NCBI RefSeq assembly: GCF_003533305.1
Contig: NZ_DOEH01000001.1
Coordinates: 36,491 to 100,490 of the forward strand
Length of the DNA: 64,000 nucleotides
Direction: 5' to 3'
Source of the DNA: Providencia sp.
Lineage (GTDB): Bacteria > Pseudomonadota > Gammaproteobacteria > Enterobacterales > Enterobacteriaceae
Below, in pieces: positions 63,298 through 64,000 of this stretch. Both the position numbers and the translations under genes were made by a program. Every line of letters starts with the position of its first letter. Position 1 is the stretch's first letter. A model generated the notes under the pieces. It ran no database searches, was not told the DNA's origin, and was given only the letters and a program-made list of their open reading frames with translations.

Positions 63298-63796
63298 AGA
63301 CCCCTCCTAAAGATTAACCGCATTCTAGTATTAAATAATAAACAATTACTGTGATTCCACGCTCACTTATTAAAGTTAGCATTAAAAAAAACAAAAAAAT
63401 ATTTTCATTAAAAATTAAACCGCTAAAAATTAAAATATTACCTTAAATACCCATGCTTATTTTAAATATTTTTTTAATTTTAAAATAAATATACAAAAAT
63501 CAAGAAAAGCATAATATAGGGCTAATTTAACAATTAAAAACAACATTAATCCAGCTTAATTAGATTATTCTAATATAAGTTTTATAATCGCTATTTTATA
63601 TGAAATGAAGCTTTTAATTATATAGAAATACATTAATTTTATTGAAACAGAAATACAGTATTCACTTAAATTTGGATTATATCGTTATTTTTCTCTAAAT
63701 GTTAAATTATATATTCTCCCTTTCATTGTATATTCCACCAATAAAAGGGAGAGAAAAGTTGGCCTATAGCCAATGATCTAAATTACTGAAATAAAT
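63298..63796. other. AT-rich region upstream of the mannoside locus
   Basis: 499 bases with no supported gene; presumably holds the promoter of the leftward locus. An inverted repeat TCTCCCTTT (63715-63723) / AAAGGGAGA (63744-63752), extended by ATTG/CAAT, lies 45 bases beyond the MFS stop and may terminate that gene. No CRP site with correct spacing was found. Confidence 0.5.
63715..63752 (-). terminator. Hairpin downstream of the MFS transporter gene
   Basis: 9-bp perfect stem plus four inner pairs. Leftward flank is AT-rich but not a clean T-run. Confidence 0.5.
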
Positions 63797-64000
63797 TTAT
63801 TTCTGCACTGTAACCGCCAATCCTAAGCTCGTTTTTCGTGCAATTAATCCAAATATACAACCCATTAACATAACTAACGCTAAAGATAATTTAGGGGAAA
63901 TAGGCAACGAAATAGCAAGAAGCCCCAATGTGGCACCACCCGCCATTTGAACAAAGCCGACCAATGCCGACGCGGTTCCTGCTTCATTACCAAAAGGCTC
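63797..64000 (-). CDS. MFS efflux transporter, C-terminal fragment (cut by window end)
   Basis: Leftward frame open from the window edge, ending at TAA 63797-63799: 67 residues including EAGTASALVGFVQMAGGATLG, two hydrophobic helices and the end LGLAVTVQK. The motif resembles the 11th helix of Bcr/CflA-type drug efflux proteins (AGTAS...G..Q). The rest lies outside the window. Confidence 0.7.
   Translation of the reverse strand, partial: EPFGNEAGTASALVGFVQMAGGATLGLLAISLPISPKLSLALVMLMGCIFGLIARKTSLGLAVTVQK

Noticed and set aside
63349..63372. CRP-like site TGTGATTCCACGCTCACT upstream of the mannoside locus
   Set aside because: The half-sites are separated by eight bases instead of six, so it does not fit the CRP consensus.

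Overview
The window looks like a chromosomal segment of a low-GC member of the Morganellaceae, most likely Providencia or a close relative. Housekeeping proteins (Lrp, IF-1, TrxB, CydDC, ClpA/ClpS, ArtPIQM, the His enzymes) are recognisably the enterobacterial versions and sit in E. coli-like blocks. The DNA is AT-rich, and E. coli gene blocks from distant map positions are joined here. The genus is inferred from memory of protein families, not from a search.

Layout. 1-11.5 kb is a conserved core: ftsK (5' part only), lrp, trxB, a DUF4153-like membrane protein, cydDC, aat and infA. 11.5-14.8 kb holds clpA-clpS and cspD. 14.9-19.0 kb is an accessory operon transcribed leftward: NCS1 transporter, nitrilase-superfamily amidohydrolase, IclR regulator and a DUF1177 protein, with a palindrome upstream that may be the regulator's operator. 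19.5-21.0 kb encodes a 503-residue protein with the Cys/His/acidic layout of YopT-like (C58) cysteine proteases. A diverged paralogue, split by a frameshift at an A7 run, lies at 32.1-33.6 kb, between artM and rlmC. Between the two are macAB, ybjD, lysO, ybjT and artPIQM. 33.7-37.9 kb carries rlmC, ybjN, a ybjC-like gene, grxA, the sRNA gene rybB with a sigma-E-type promoter, yjbQ and ybjG. 38.7-41.6 kb is sdaC-sdaB (serine uptake and deamination). dacC, gstB and yeeZ follow.

44.8-52.2 kb is the complete histidine operon hisLGDCBHAFI with its promoter, a six-histidine leader peptide and an attenuator. Then come a YeaK-type tRNA-editing domain protein and a CatB-like acetyltransferase. 54.0-63.3 kb is a leftward carbohydrate locus: a 149-codon leader ORF ending over a terminator, PTS EIIB and EIIC, a GH38 alpha-mannosidase, an HPr-EI(N-terminal half)-EIIA fusion, a KdgM-type porin and a secreted metallophosphoesterase. 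Together these suggest outer-membrane entry, PTS uptake and intracellular cleavage of an alpha-mannoside. The window closes in the 3' end of an MFS (Bcr/CflA-like) efflux gene.

The most novel items are the paralogous C58-like proteins and the frameshift in one of them, the DUF1177/nitrilase/NCS1 operon of unknown substrate, and the mannoside PTS locus whose EI moiety lacks the PEP-binding half and whose EIIB gene is preceded by a terminator.
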